This document shows, piece by piece, positions 36,565 through 36,619 of a stretch of 36,619 bases of DNA; position 1 is the first letter of the stretch, and every line of letters starts with the position of its first letter. Below the pieces are notes generated by a model that made no database searches, was not told where the DNA came from, and worked only from the letters and a program-made list of their open reading frames with translations. The stretch is taken from assembly GCA_025465235.1 (NCBI GenBank), contig JAODNO010000448.1, positions 1-36,619 of the forward strand. Reading direction: 5' to 3'. This DNA is from Pseudonocardia sp. Lineage in GTDB: Bacteria; Actinomycetota; Actinomycetes; Mycobacteriales; Pseudonocardiaceae. Made by a program: the position numbers and the translations under genes.

Positions 36565-36619
36565 TCTCCCTCACGGGTTTGCTCGCACTGGGCCCGGGTA
36601 CCTGCGGTTGCGTGGGTGT

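Overview
The window is about 36.6 kb of very GC-rich DNA with GTG and occasional TTG starts, GTGA/ATGA start-stop overlaps and strong third-position G/C bias. The gene set (a eukaryote-like single-chain acyl-CoA carboxylase, many MFS exporters, SDRs and alpha/beta hydrolases, pob/pca genes, selC) points to an actinomycete. A Pseudonocardiaceae member such as Pseudonocardia is plausible, but this is an inference from gene style and not proven here. I see no rRNA, IS element, CRISPR array or phage module.

Left part (1-15.5 kb). A secreted HtrA-like protease, cut by the window edge, converges on a long minus-strand block across a strong hairpin terminator. Read in its own direction, that block runs: MBL-fold hydrolase, DedA protein, holin-like membrane domain fused to a phosphodiesterase/alkaline-phosphatase domain, alpha/beta hydrolase, MarR regulator, DHA2 exporter, class III CoA-transferase. 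Three successive junctions are 4-bp GTGA overlaps, so the first four genes look translationally coupled. Upstream lie an SDR, a 6-phosphofructokinase of the Gly/Lys type, two convergent MFS transporters whose 3' ends overlap by 68 bp, a VOC protein and another alpha/beta hydrolase.

Middle (15.6-24.7 kb). A 1901-residue protein carries biotin carboxylase, biotin carrier, a long central region and carboxyltransferase on one chain, in the eukaryotic ACC order. It converges on a secreted GH3 (NagZ-like) gene. Next comes a scar in which a 5'-truncated FMN reductase and a 5'-truncated VapC-type PIN toxin meet head to head, best explained by one deletion. Then follow a glutathionyl-hydroquinone-reductase-like GST and a GtrA membrane protein, with a 4-bp overlap.

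Aromatic catabolism island (24.9-31.4 kb). pobA-pcaH-pcaG form an overlapping operon (4-hydroxybenzoate to protocatechuate to 3-carboxymuconate). An IclR-family regulator is divergent from it, with a perfect CTTCCG-N5-CGGAAG palindrome between them. Just after the regulator is the C-terminal remnant of a cytochrome P450 whose last residues resemble the CYP199A (4-methoxybenzoate demethylase) family, preceded by a second, imperfect copy of the palindrome. This suggests a lost upstream step that once fed pobA. An acetamidase/formamidase, an SDR and an epoxide hydrolase follow on the plus strand.

Right part (31.6-36.6 kb). cinA and a patatin-like phospholipase (minus), a GT2 glycosyltransferase (plus), a hotdog thioesterase (minus), a STAS anti-sigma-factor antagonist (plus), and finally a selenocysteine tRNA gene with UCA anticodon and long variable arm, meaning the organism probably makes selenoproteins. 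The longest gaps without a gene are all below 200 bp; those with visible content are described as features.
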